From contig BSBN01001965.1 of the NCBI GenBank assembly GCA_027924645.1, positions 16,544,001 through 16,608,000 of the forward strand: a stretch of DNA of 64,000 nucleotides. Reading direction: 5' to 3'. Source of the DNA: Cunninghamia lanceolata (lineage: Eukaryota > Streptophyta > Pinopsida > Cupressales > Cupressaceae). Under the pieces are notes generated by a model. It saw only the letters and a program-made list of their open reading frames with translations. It was not told the origin of the DNA and searched no databases. Below are positions 42,822-54,664 of the stretch, piece after piece. Numbering within the stretch: the stretch's first letter is position 1; every line of letters begins with the position of its first letter. A program made the position numbers and the translations under genes.

Positions 42822-45708
42822 CAAGAAGATATTGTTGATGAGTTCCTAAGAAACCTGAGGGACAATCAGACAGTTGGAAGGGGAGTTCAAATCAATCTTT
42901 CTACAACCACTATCAGTCATATTTCTAGGTTGCATGAACAAGATGAGAGGTTCTATCATCTTGAAACTTTATATGTTGATCTGATTAGGAATTTCTCTGT
43001 TGAAGGTGAACCTGCAATAGAATTACATTTAAATAAAAATGAGGTTAAAGGAATTCTTAGGTCCTCACTTCCAAACCCTTGGCAATCTATAGCTTCATGG
43101 ATGATGAAATATTTCACATGTGATGGTCAATTTTCCATAGTTGTAGGACCAATAATGAAAATGTTGATTTTTCTGAGGCATGGGAATGGACACCCTAAAT
43201 TCAGCATAAACATTCCCAAATTTCTATACTCTACTATTAGGACAACTACAGAAAAATATCAACAAAATAAGGGTCCTATGAAACATCATGGCCTCATTTT
43301 TCTGATACTTAAGTACCACTTTCTATCTCAAGCTAATGGGGAAGGATTATGGCAAACATTTCTTGAACAAAAACCCCAGGACAGAGAGCTAGAGAGGGCA
43401 CAGGAAGAGGGTGAGAGTTCCTCTAGCTAGCAAGAAGAAGAGACAGAACCTTCAACCTCCTCTCCATCTATTAAAAAAGGAAAGAAGTCCTCACTGGAGG
43501 CAACTTCATCTGCTACCCCTATTTCTATTAAGAAGAAGAAAATCAAAGAAGTTAAAGAGCCTTCTCTAGAGCAAACTCCATACATGACTCACTCAACCAG
43601 GAGGAAGATGACTCTGGCTAAGGAATCTTCTCCTGAGGAACTAATAGGGGAGAGGTTAGGACATAAAGCAAAGAAAACCCTAAAGAAAGCTGACTCTAGA
43701 ATATACTATTGGGATGAAGAAGCATCCCATGATTCTGATGAGATCCCTCTAGTGAGAAAGAAAAGACTGAGAGAAGTTTCCCCAAAATCATTTGTCCATC
43801 TGGGTTCAAGTCCAACTTCAGAACAATCTCCTACTCCAGAGATAGAACATAGGCAGACTTTTACTATTTCCTCAGATTCTGAGGATGAGATACATACTCT
43901 GGAGGCACCTGCCCCACCTATGCTATGGAGAAGCAAAAGAAAAAGGAAGCTCTCCCAAACTGAGAAAGATATTGCTCTCCTAGCTGAGGTGCTTCTGGGT
44001 TTCAGAACTTCTGAGGAGAAAGTTGGGCCTTCATCAGTACTAGCAGAAACAAAGGAAACCCAAGAAGAACCTTAGGACAGGGAGGCTATAGGGAAAGATG
44101 AAACAAATCAATTGGGTCCAACTAATAGAGAAGGATAGATAGTTATGGAAGATCTTGATGTACATCAAATAAAAGAGGAAACATGAACTTTCTCTCACCC
44201 CTCTGATCAAGAGGATATTGAGATTTCAAAAGAGTAGCAAATGCTGGAAGAAATTGATAATCTAAAGAGATTAATATGGGGGAAAAACATGATTATCACC
44301 AACCTCAAGAAGGTCAGAATGGAGAAAGATGGAGCAAAAATAGGTAATTGAAAAACTATGAATAGAGCTCCAGAGCAAGGACTAAATAATTCAGGAGAGG
44401 GAAGCAGAATTGGAAGCCCAGAAGACTGAGATAGCTAAAATCATAAAGGAAAAGGAGGTAGAGGTAGTACAAAGTATTTTTGATCTTACCAAGGCTAGAG
44501 ACAATGGTCTTATAGTAACTGCAACATTAATTGATAAAGTACAGAGCCAAGATAAACAATTAACTTGGCCCAACAACAAAATAGATGATTAAGAGGAATA
44601 TATTCATGAGTTGGTTGGCCCAGGGGCAACTAGTGAACAGTAAGAATAAACAGATCCATATGTGGGTCCAATCCCCATTAATATTCTTAAGGCCCTGTTT
44701 CATTGGGAAATGAGATGTAGAGAATATGAGGCTTCTAAGCCTATGATGCAATTACAGAGTGCAGTTACTGCCATGACAGAAAGAGTAGAAACCTTGGAGG
44801 AAAGAGTCATTCAGATAGCCGCCATTTCCTTTGAGATTTTATCTTGCAAACCTCCAAGTGCCAGTTATTCTATGTTTTTGCAAGAAAGGGTCCTACAAAG
44901 GAAGCTGTCTTCAGTCCTATCTGATCTTCCTAAGAACACAAAAACAATAGAGGGGTTCATGGAAGCCTTTACAAGGAGTTCTAATGAAGACAAAAAAATT
45001 CTATGTGAATTATATCTACATGGATTATGTGTTGATAATATGATCTTCATTCTTAATTATTTTGTAGGGGATTGCCAACTCAAAGCATTCATCTCAATGA
45101 TGAGGAATCATCAAATTTGGAATGAGCGAATGGAGGCTCACCTCAAAAATGATACAGAAACAAATCTTTTAATTAGAAAGGAGTGTCCAAACCCTCATGC
45201 TTTTGAGGTCCAATTCAGGGCATATGTCTATCACCCTGAAAGTTAGAACAAAATTTTGCCATTATACTTGAAAAATCTGCAAGAGTGTTCCATTGATTTT
45301 GGTCTTTTTATGAACAGTTTAGCTAATCTAGTGATTGCAATAGAAAAGAAAAGGTTAAACATTCTGACCTCAGAGCAGAAAATGAGAGAGGTGGTAACCC
45401 TTGTAAACTTAAGGTTATTTATGAGGAAGGCAAGGTTAATATCGAAAATGATGGATAATCATAAACATGAGTCGATAGGTGGGTGTTTTAGGCCCACTCT
45501 CATAATTGAGCCACTACCTATCTAGACTGAGTAGATGGAAGATGATAAGTTGTAGGAGTGGTTGAAATAGGTTGATCAATACAGAGGAAATAGTAATACC
45601 AACCACACCACTTGGGCTACCTATGCACAAGATTACAACTTGACTGACAGGCTACTCCACTAGAAAAGGTCCAGATTGTGAGAAGCAGGAGGACCTGCTA
45701 AACCTTAG
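42822..45708 (+). pseudogene. Element D third ORF, main part: plant transposon-domain protein with coiled coil
   Basis: The frame continues from 33335. The N-terminal domain has EDIVDEFLRNLRDN, VGRGVQINLSTTTISHIS and LRSSLPNPWQSIASWMMKYF, then INIPKFLYSTIRTT (42822-43260). This pattern recalls the plant transposon-protein domain in Athila-type third ORFs (Pfam Transposase_32 type, judged by eye). A Ser/Glu/Lys-rich linker follows to about 44.1 kb. After a frameshift near 44.33 kb comes a long coiled coil (AELEAQKTEIAKIIKEKEVE) and a helical C-terminal domain (44662-45525). The frame ends at TAG 45706-45708, two bases before the polypurine tract. Near the end four TAGs fall at 45523, 45532, 45553 and 45568. 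There is no signal peptide or membrane helix, so classical envelope function is not supported. Confidence 0.75.
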
Positions 45709-45709
45709 G

Positions 45710-45720
45710 TATGGGGAGGA
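45710..45720 (+). other. Element D polypurine tract
   Basis: TATGGGGAGGA directly precedes the 3' LTR start TGATGAGTAC. Confidence 0.85.
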
Positions 45721-47071
45721 TGATGAGTACCAGGTAGCACCCATGAAATACATCTCTTTACCTCTCTTTTTCTCCTTTCTAATTCCATCTTCTTGATGAC
45801 TGCACCTAAATAGGCTAGCAAGATTGTTCTAAATAATTATTAATAGGAGATGAATTACTTAAGATCATGATTTCTAATTAAAGGACTAATGTGCGTGGAA
45901 TTGATGGAAATATGCAGAAAAAATTCTCTTTTTGAAGTAACAGGTATAGATGTTTGGGTTGGTAATTTTGTGCATCTCCGAAGGTAGTTTTAATGATCTC
46001 CAGAGACAATACTAGAATACCACGACATCAAAAGTTTTGAAGTAAAGATGAAAAGCATCTCTGGAGCTGGACTGAAGTTTGGAGCATCTTCGAAGCTGAG
46101 CAAGAAGGCCACAATTATATCTTTAGAGCTACAGATAATATATCTCTAGAGCTACAGATAGAGACATACATCTCTGGCACCTCTTTTGAGCAAAGCAAAT
46201 TTCCAGCATAGCTGTTGGTCAGACACTTTCAGTAGAGATCATAATACCCCTGATATTACTCAAATTATCACCTAAGTGATTAAGGGTAATCTATAGTTAG
46301 CTACTAGGAGTTTTTATCTCTTTTTAGTTTTTGCATAAGTTACTATGAAACTGATTTAATATCGATATTTCCAGGGCCTCGCTGCCCAAATGTATTAAGA
46401 CTCTAACTTAGATTCAGAGTGGACTTCTATTCCACTCAATCTAATTTTATTGCATGGTTATTTTCCGTAGTTAGATAGCTAGTATAATAAAGAGATGGAC
46501 GTCATCTCATAGAAGAATTGGTAGATAAGATAAGTGATATATCATCACTAATTCTATACATACTTACAAAAGAAGCAGAAAAGCAAGTGAATTTTATTAT
46601 TCTGATTTCTGTAATCTCATATGGATATCAATATTTCTTTGAATACAAATCGAATGGAATTGGACTAAATTAAGTTGTGATCTTATTCTTTTGTGTTGAT
46701 TCCTTACTATAGTCTTTAGCCCTAAGGGTGTGGAGCAAGGACCAACTCTCACCACCAAGGCAGAAGGCTAGTACCAATATTTTGTCCTTTTAAATTTTGC
46801 TTTATAGAATACTTATTGATTTTGATAGATAGATGCATGTTGCAGTTTATAGATTTGCTTTAAGTAATTTACTGTTTAATTCTATTTCCAACATTCTTTG
46901 AATTCAGTTAGTAAGTAGATAGATCAAGCTCTTTAAATTAGTAAAAGTCATTAGAATTAGCTAGAGAGAATTGATAACTGTAGAATCCCTAATTGTCGAC
47001 AGTTGAGGACACAGCCCTGGATTTTGACATCTGAAATATGATTAAATTATGAGGTACAACGACCCTTGTTA
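45721..47071 (+). repeat. Element D 3' LTR
   Basis: Matches 25297-26650. It ends CCCTTGTTA instead of CCCTTGTCA, a C-to-T change in the terminal CA. The TSD GTAGC follows. Confidence 0.93.
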
Positions 47072-47613
47072 GTAGCACATCGCATTGCTAGATTTGATAT
47101 TTTTGTAACATTGAGTCTTCTTCCATCATATGTGGCTTCGGTTAGCTCTATGACTTTTTCATTTTTTATGGTCTTATTTGATTGTATCTCTCTCATAACA
47201 CACAAACTCATTATCAATTGGATTTCTTGCTTTGTTATGTGGTATCCTTTATCCAAGTAAATTAACTCATCATGGATTCATCTTAGAATTGTTTTGACCC
47301 ATCCATTCTCGATGGAGAAGTCATGGGACTTGTCCTTCCATACATCTAGCTTCTTCTTCTTGACCTCCTAGTGTTGTGGCATGTAGTGTGTTTGATCCAA
47401 CTATAGTAGACTTCTCCAGAGTTGTTCAAATTTGGTGTGATCTATCTCCATCATAGGTACGTGGATATATTTTCTTACATCCTTTGTATAGATTATGTCA
47501 CCTAGGATGATAAAGAATGTCCCATCTAGGTCGACCTCCATTGCCATATATGGGAACTTCTTATACTTTGGGCATTGTTTATCAGATACATCAACCAATG
47601 TAGGAATCAACAT
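47072..47613 (-). pseudogene. Element E third ORF, 5' portion
   Basis: This minus-strand remnant starts about 47613 with MLIPTLVDVSDKQCPKYKKF. It includes MEVDLDGTFFIILGD and TKDVRKYIHVPM, which align with the start of element B ORF2 (LEVDPLGAFSSVP, TKYIRVYIHASI). The next segment (47256-47072) ends NLAMRCAT, and the gene resumes left of element D at 25296. Joined across the GTAGC duplication the reading is continuous. The gene follows E integrase, the envelope position. Confidence 0.7.
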
Positions 47614-48150
47614 ATTTACTCTATATTTTGGTTAGAACCAATTTCTTTCAAAGAGTATGCTTGAGCTCGCAATTATACTTAGTATGCAAAAGGTATTGAG
47701 TGATGGTTTAGATCTATTTTTTATAATTGTAATGGTGATATTTGCATTAAATTTATTTATCCATTCATGGTTTTGTGAGATTTTGTAGCAATTACTTTCT
47801 CACAAATCATTTCCTCGTAATGGTTTTAACTTTATAGTACCTATAGTACATATCATACATATAATACAAATTTTAATTTTCCTAGTTTGCACTTTATCCC
47901 ATAGCTTGATGATAGTGTTTTAACCTTGCGCCATTTACATATCACATTAGTGATTTTTTGTCTCATGTTTTTAACCTAACTTCTCTAGATTTAGAAATTT
48001 TGTCAATGTATTATGGCCCTAGCCACTGAACCTTCAACATCCTTTGTTTCTTAAAGTTCCTATCATATAACAATACTAAATTATTTTTCTAGAATTTTGT
48101 GTCTTAGGTATTTATCATGCCAAGGTTTTGTCTTTTGAACTCTAAGTTCT
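47614..48150 (-). other. Element E spacer between integrase and third ORF
   Basis: Degenerate, AT-rich sequence with no clear motif. It may include the decayed integrase C-terminus. Confidence 0.4.
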
Positions 48151-51100
48151 GATGATATGCCTCAAGTAGTCTATTTTCATCCAATTTTTCAAGATCTTCC
48201 AGTCTCTGCCTTAGTAAATCTACTTCACTCAACCACAAAGTAAGTGCAATGAAGAAATTTGGAATAATAAAGTTCATAGGTAATGTAGCATCTATCCCAT
48301 ATACTAATTTGAAGGGGTAAACTTAGTTGACCTTTTTAAAGATATTTTGTAGGCCTATAATACAACTTGAATCTTGACATCTGAGTATATTTTGTTCCCA
48401 CTGCACATCTTAGTTAATCATGTTCCTATAATATTATTCAATGTCTTACTTGCTCCATTGGTTTGCAGATGACATGGATAACTTTTATTGTGAGTGATCA
48501 AGAAACTTCTAAAGATCTCCACAATTACTTTATTGACAAAATATTTGCCTTGGTCACTTGTAATACTCAAAGGGAAACTAAAGCTTTTTATTATATTTTC
48601 ATATATAAATTTTAGGGTAGTTTTAATTGTGCAATCTTTGATCTATCTTACTTCTTCCCACTTTGTAAGATACTCCACCCCATTGATTGTAAACCTATAT
48701 TTTGTGTGCTTAGCTAGTGGATCAATGGGTCCTATTTAAAGTCTATAGTACATTTATTGAATGGTATTTGGGCTAGAACTAGCTGCAATGGCATCTCATC
48801 CTTTGTGGTAGGCTTGCCTACTCTTTAAAACATATCGCATTACTTGCATATAGATTTGCTTCCTTAAATAGTGTTGGCCACCAAATTTTAGAGAGCATAA
48901 AATTCTTTGTGGTGGTGTTTCCTGAATTGTGTCCTCCAGAAGTACCCTTACATGCTTCCCTTGGTATATCTCTCCTTTCATGCTCAAAAACCACTTTTCC
49001 TTTGATTTCATCTCTACCAATTATATGTAATTCTCTTTTTATTAGTGTGTATGGTAGTGACTCTCTTAGTAGTGTTTGTTTTTCATTTGGTGAGATATTC
49101 TTCAAAAAATTTCCTATTGATATCAAGCTTCCTACATCATACAATTCTTTCGTTACAAAAATGACCTGAAACAGGTTAGCATTAGGCTAACCTTCTTCCT
49201 GATTATTAAATTCTTCTCTAATTTCAATCCTAGGTAAATAGACAGGACCTTGATTGTTCTTTCCTAGTTTCACTATGATGTTGAAATTAAACTCTTGAAA
49301 TAGTTATAGCCATCTACATATTCTTCCTTGTGTCACTGGTCTATTTAGTAGATACTTCAATGGTTCATGGTTAGTATAAAATGTGAATGGTGTATATTGT
49401 AAGTAACGTCTAAATTTGTGTAGTTCATACACCATTGCCAGTGTTTCCTTTTTGTAGTGGTGTAATTTTTCTTAGCTTGGGATAGTTTGCAGCTTGGAAA
49501 TGCTAGATGGTCATTCTTTCCTCTAGGATGTGCTAGTACTACACTGATTACTATAATAGAAGCATCCACATGAACATGAAATGGTATTGTCTAAACCAGA
49601 AAGACTAGTATGGGGGCCTCCGCTATCTTTTGTTTCAATGTGTTGAATGATTGTTGACATTGGTCATTCTTCTCAATTGTTTTATTTGATTTTGTATTTA
49701 AAAGTTCCTTAATTGGTATTTCTATAGTGGCATTTCCTCTTATTAAATTATGATGATATCTTGTATAGCCTAAGAAGGTTTTGACTTATGATGTTGTTTT
49801 TGATGGTGGTAATTTCATGATTAGTGCCACTTTTAATTGATCTACCATGAGACCTTTGCAGATTGTGTCCTAGAAGTGTACCAAATGGTACTGTAAAGAT
49901 GCATTTCTTCAAGTTTAATGCAATTTTAGCCTTTTGCACTTTTTCAAAATTATGTGGAGCACCTAAACATGGTATTTTAATTGTCCATAGACTACCTACT
50001 CATCTAAATAGACCTCTAGAAAATTATGGATAAAATCCTTGAATGCATTAACCATAATATAACTAAAGACTGTTGGTACATTCTTTAGTATAAAAGGCAT
50101 GATTGTATACATAAAGGGCCCCCATTTAGTCACAATTTTTTTTATTGGTCCTCTTCTTGAATTTTAACTTGATGATAGCCAAAAAATCCATAAGTAAAAG
50201 TATAGGTTTCTATATTGGCAACTGATTCCAAGGCCTCTTTTGTAAATGGTGTTGGGAATGGATCATGGATGCATTATTTATTCAACTCTCTAAAATATAA
50301 ACATATTCCTATCTCTTTTGTTTCTTTATTTTATACAACCATGGGGCTAATCCATTGCACATCCTCTATTGGCTTTATCATTCTTGCTATCAGCATTTTG
50401 TCAAGTTATCTCTTGACTTTCTTCCTCATGTTAGGGTTTAGCCTATATATCCTTTTCTTTGGTGGTTTCACTCCTTATTTCAATTGAACATTCATAATTA
50501 TTGATTCTTTTTTAATTCCTTTGAGGTCTATGAATGTATGTGGGAATAGGTCCTCATATTTTTTTAAGATTTCTGCAATTTGCATTACTTCCTTCTCTTC
50601 CCAATAATCTCCTATTTTAGCAAACTTAGGACTCCCTTCTATTGTGATATCCTCCTCTGTAAACTTGATTGGTTGGTTACAGTACTTATCCTTGGGTTAA
50701 GTATCAAATTTTATGTCCATTTCCCCTTGTTTAATATTATGTCCAGTTTTAGTTTGTTCTCATTAAATTGTTGTGTAATGTAGCATCTTTTTCAAAGTGT
50801 TGTTCCTTTTAATTCATCCACTCTATCAAATTGTAGATGCCTTCATGTTTTTGTGGTGGTTGTCTATGTTATTTTGTGTGTGTTTTCCCTTCCTCTGTAA
50901 GGACAAATATTATTTCCTTCATCTTTTGGAGTGTAATGTAGATATTTTTGTTAGGGCTAGTGAAAGAGAATGTATTTTAGAATTCCTTTTGAAGCTTCCA
51001 AATTTTGTTTCTACCCTATTTTCTTGGTTTATATATGAAGTTTGTACTATTGTGTCAAGGTCCAATAGAACATTTAAATGCATATTCTTGCATCATACAA

Positions 51101-53096
51101 TCTCCTTTCATTCCTTATAGTCATACATATGTCCAAATGTTTTTTTGGTGATATTGTGCCATCATACTTGGGGATTTGTTTCTATTCTCCTTCTTGTGAT
51201 AGATATATCATTTTTATGAGAATTTTGAGCACATCCCATCTAGGAATATTGTCTTAATGGGCATAGCACCATCTTGGAGTGCTACATATTAATGTATGAT
51301 ATATTGCATCAAATCTTCAATCTTCTTTATCAAATTCTTTCTCCATATCCTCCAAGTATGTGTGTAGGTCACCTACCATAGAATATTTAGGTAGCTTAAT
51401 GTGGGGTATCCATTATGAAATATGATTTATTTATTGACATTTGCTGATGGTAGAGGGGTTATCAAGTTTAGATGGGAGTAGTGTTGATTGTGGTGTGGTA
51501 GTATTACATGTAATGGAATGCGGTGTGATTTTTGGGACTCTGTATAGTACAAACAAAATTTTGGCCCTTCTTATCTTTCAAGATTGCAATTCTAGTTCAT
51601 CCCTTAACCAAACATTTAGAACATCTTCACTATTCATGCTTTCAATTTATATTTCTGCATTAGAGGTGGGTTCTTCAATGGGTTCCAGTTTGGATAATTT
51701 TGTCAATGAGTGTAGAATTTTAGATTCCTCGTCATTATGTCCTTCCTGTGTTGCTTCCTTTGTATATTTGTTGTTCATGTGTACACCTAAGGGTATGTGT
51801 ACTATCTTATCTTCATCTACAAAAGATAATCCCTCTTTCCTAGAGTCTATGATGCCATTGGCATTTACAAACCATTTCAATCCAAGTAGTGTGTTAAACG
51901 TATTGAGTGGTTGTTTCATTTCTATAATTAAAAAAGTTTATTACTTATTTTACTCCCATGGTCTATATTGATGACACATCTACTAGGATAATGTTGTCAG
52001 GGATTTCATATAGTTTAGGGTGTCCTAATTGTTCCCATACCATTTTAGGAAGCATGTTGACATATGGACCTAAATCAACCATTACTTGTTTGATCTTCCT
52101 CGATGATTTATATGTGCATCAATAATCAATTGTTTATTTTTCCAAGATCTAGATGTTTTTGTCATCTTTTTGATTTGATGTTTTGATTTTGCATGTTATT
52201 TTGACTACTTGGAAAATTGGTTTAGTTTCTCAATGAGGTTATTTTGTTCTACAATTGATGCTGATTGTTTTAATGTTGAAGCTTTATTTTGTGAGAAGCG
52301 AGCTTTGTAGTAAAGTTCATTCTATTGTTCCTTACTAATATTCTTCTTGGCTTCTTCCAAAATTTTGACATGTTTTTTTGGTTGGTAATAATTCTTCCTC
52401 TTCTCCTTCATCACCATTGTGAATATCTAATTCATTTATTGGTTGTCTTGTTTTAGTAGTGTCTGTTCCTTATCTTGTAATTACTGCAACCTTGTTTTTT
52501 CCTTTGTAGCTCTAGGCATTTTTTTTTAGCCACTATTTTATCTCCTATTATTGTTTTTTAATACTTCTTCTTCATCTACATTGTCAAACTTTTCTTTCTC
52601 TTCTTTGTGACAAATTCAAGCTCCATGTGGTATGTTTTTAGGGACTTTTAGCATTATCTTTTCCCCTCTAGTAAGATCATCAATCTTTGATTGTAGGGGA
52701 TCATTCTTAAAGTATTTATTTCTCAAATGTAAACGAGTCATGTTATTGGTCTCTATAGAATCCACATTCTTTCTTTTTGTTTGAACAACAATCATTGGCA
52801 TAGTGTCCCTGCTTACCACATTTATAGCAAGTGACCTCATCTCTTCTTCTTTTGCCTTGACCTCTACCTCTTCAACCTTTATATTTATTATAGTATCCTC
52901 TATCTTCATATGAAGAGTTATTTGGATATTCTATTTGGTTATGTGGAGATATTATGGAGTGTATTGAAATTCCTTTGATTTCTCAAGTTTGATATTTTGT
53001 ATCTATGGTCTTGGCCATAAAGAGGTTTCTCTACTAGTCCTTTCACATAGGCCATTTATTGATCTATCAATTCCTTTATTATTGCAATGGAGATTA
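48151..53096 (-). pseudogene. Element E gag (C-terminal) and pol, heavily decayed Ty3/gypsy
   Basis: Reading the minus strand from 53096, a complete gag zinc knuckle CYKCGKQGHYANDC lies at 52788-52829. The protease core VMVDLGPYVNMLPKMVWEQ is near 52050 and FNTLLGLKWFVNANGIIDSR near 51880. RT follows with ICLYFRELNK, DPFPTPFTKEALESV and YGFFGYHQVKI (50.35-50.2 kb), then FKDFIHNFLEVYLDE at about 50.02 kb, where the second catalytic Asp has become Glu followed by a stop. NLKKCIFTVPFGTLLGH is near 49.9 kb. RNase H has VDASIIVISVVLAHP (49.57 kb). Integrase shows GTSGGHNSGNTTTKNF and TSDQGKYFV (49.1-48.5 kb). Frameshifts and stops are dense. N-terminal gag and the 5' LTR lie beyond element G, outside the window. 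Confidence 0.8.
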
Positions 53097-54435
53097 TGTT
53101 GAATATAAGGAATATTGAGAGGGGGGTGAATTAGTATTCCACAAAACCACTCTTAACTAGTTTATTAATCCAATCTCCAAAATCAATAACATGAAGGCAG
53201 AATAAGAATAAGAATAGTAACCATCAAGACATAACACTTGGACACTAGGATTTTTACGTGGAAAATCAACAAAGGGAAAAACCATGGTTAGTGTTAGCTT
53301 AGAATATATTATGATAGCTCAATACCAAATTACAAGAAGGCTCACTACCTTAGGGCTCACTGCCCTATGAAGAAGTGCCCACTACACAAAGTCTCACTAC
53401 CAAGACAAAAGAAATGAAGAAAGAAGGAGATGGATCACTACCAAAATGAACTTCTTAGATTGCATCTACACATGCATGAATGTAGCTTCAATGTATGCTC
53501 AAAATACTATCTCAAAACTTTTCATCTTGACTACTCTGTTTCACTACTCTTCTTTTACATTAGACATGATATCTCTTCTTCTACCTTTTTGTCTCCTACT
53601 CTTCTGTTCACATTCTACACATATTCATATCTGCATCAAACAAACCAAATACCAAAATCAATCCCATATATATATGCAACAAACAAAATCTTCATATTGG
53701 GTCAGCCTAATAAAGTGTACCATGTAGTCATGCATTATGTGCTCTGTCGGCCAAATTTATCTCCCAAAATCTATGGTGGACCCAAAAAATATTTGCAACA
53801 CCATAACACATGTCAGCCTCAACTATTTTACCACTTAGGATTAAGTTCCAAACACCAAAATGTTTCCACACAGACATCATACTATTATGTCAACCTTATT
53901 CTAGATTGTTTACTAGTTTAGTTCAATTGTCAGACAAAATCTTCCACTATGGACAAAAAGACCTACTCAAATCCATATCAGAGGCTCTTCACTCACCATA
54001 TATCATACCTCCAAAACCACATGACAAATTATGCAACTACAGAGAAATGTAGACCCTTTTTCTCAGACATTGTGCACTGCTCCTATCTTAGTTTTGTTCA
54101 TTCAGACTTAGACCAATCACTACTTAACTTTTAGAAGTTATCAAGACTTGTAATCTTGAACATAGTACCTCCAAACAATCCTAAATAACATACCTAAACT
54201 ACATACCTTGACCATCAACTACGAAGGAATACCACTTGAGTCTCTACTTCTAACTCTATGTTGTCAGCACTTAGCCATTCTACCTTAGTCTTTAGTGTTT
54301 GGACAAGAACCTTATATGCAGAATGTTCCAAGTTGAGTTCCCAATCATTCATAGCTCCATCATGCTATGTTTTCCTTGTTTCCATCAATTGCAACATTAA
54401 ACAATTAGTACTGTCTCTTGACTATGTTGCCAACA
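53097..54435 (-). repeat. Element G 3' LTR
   Basis: On the minus strand it begins TGTTGGCAACATAG and ends CTTATATTCAACA. It shares with B LTRs the plus-strand start motif GAGAGGGGGGTGAATTAGT, the GGGAAAAACCA region and a TATA string (about 53668-53680). Its partner lies outside the window. Confidence 0.8.
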
Positions 54436-54450
54436 ATCTCCCCCTTTGGC
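54436..54450 (-). other. Element G polypurine tract
   Basis: Minus-strand GCCAAAGGGGGAGAT precedes the LTR, as in element B. Confidence 0.88.
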
Positions 54451-54664
54451 ATTCATGGCAACACTTAGTGAAAAATGTGTATCTACTCCCCTTTTTATAT
54501 AAACTATGTTCTTGTACTCCCCCTTAGGGTTTTTCTCATTTCACACTAGTCTTCTTCTCCCCCTTTGACATCAATGTCAAAGGTGTACGTACAAGAGTCA
54601 AAATTGGATCAAAACTGTAAAAAATTTCATACTCTACCACATATGTACACATACAAACTTCAAC

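Larger units (their letters stand above)
25297..47071 (+). mobile_element. Element D: Athila-like Ty3/gypsy retrotransposon with third ORF, TSD GTAGC
   Basis: LTRs of 1354 and 1351 bp bound the element, with GTAGC at 25292-25296 and 47072-47076. Order on the plus strand is LTR, primer binding site, gag, protease, RT, RNase H, integrase, hairpin array, third ORF, polypurine tract and LTR. Without nested element L and its duplicated target it is about 12.3 kb. RT and protease resemble the Athila lineage (KNGKWRVCIDYRDLNKATKK, FGLCNAPATFQR). Athila-type elements are known to carry an extra, envelope-position ORF. Stops, frameshifts and an internal RT deletion make it defective. It sits in the third ORF of element E. 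Confidence 0.92.
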
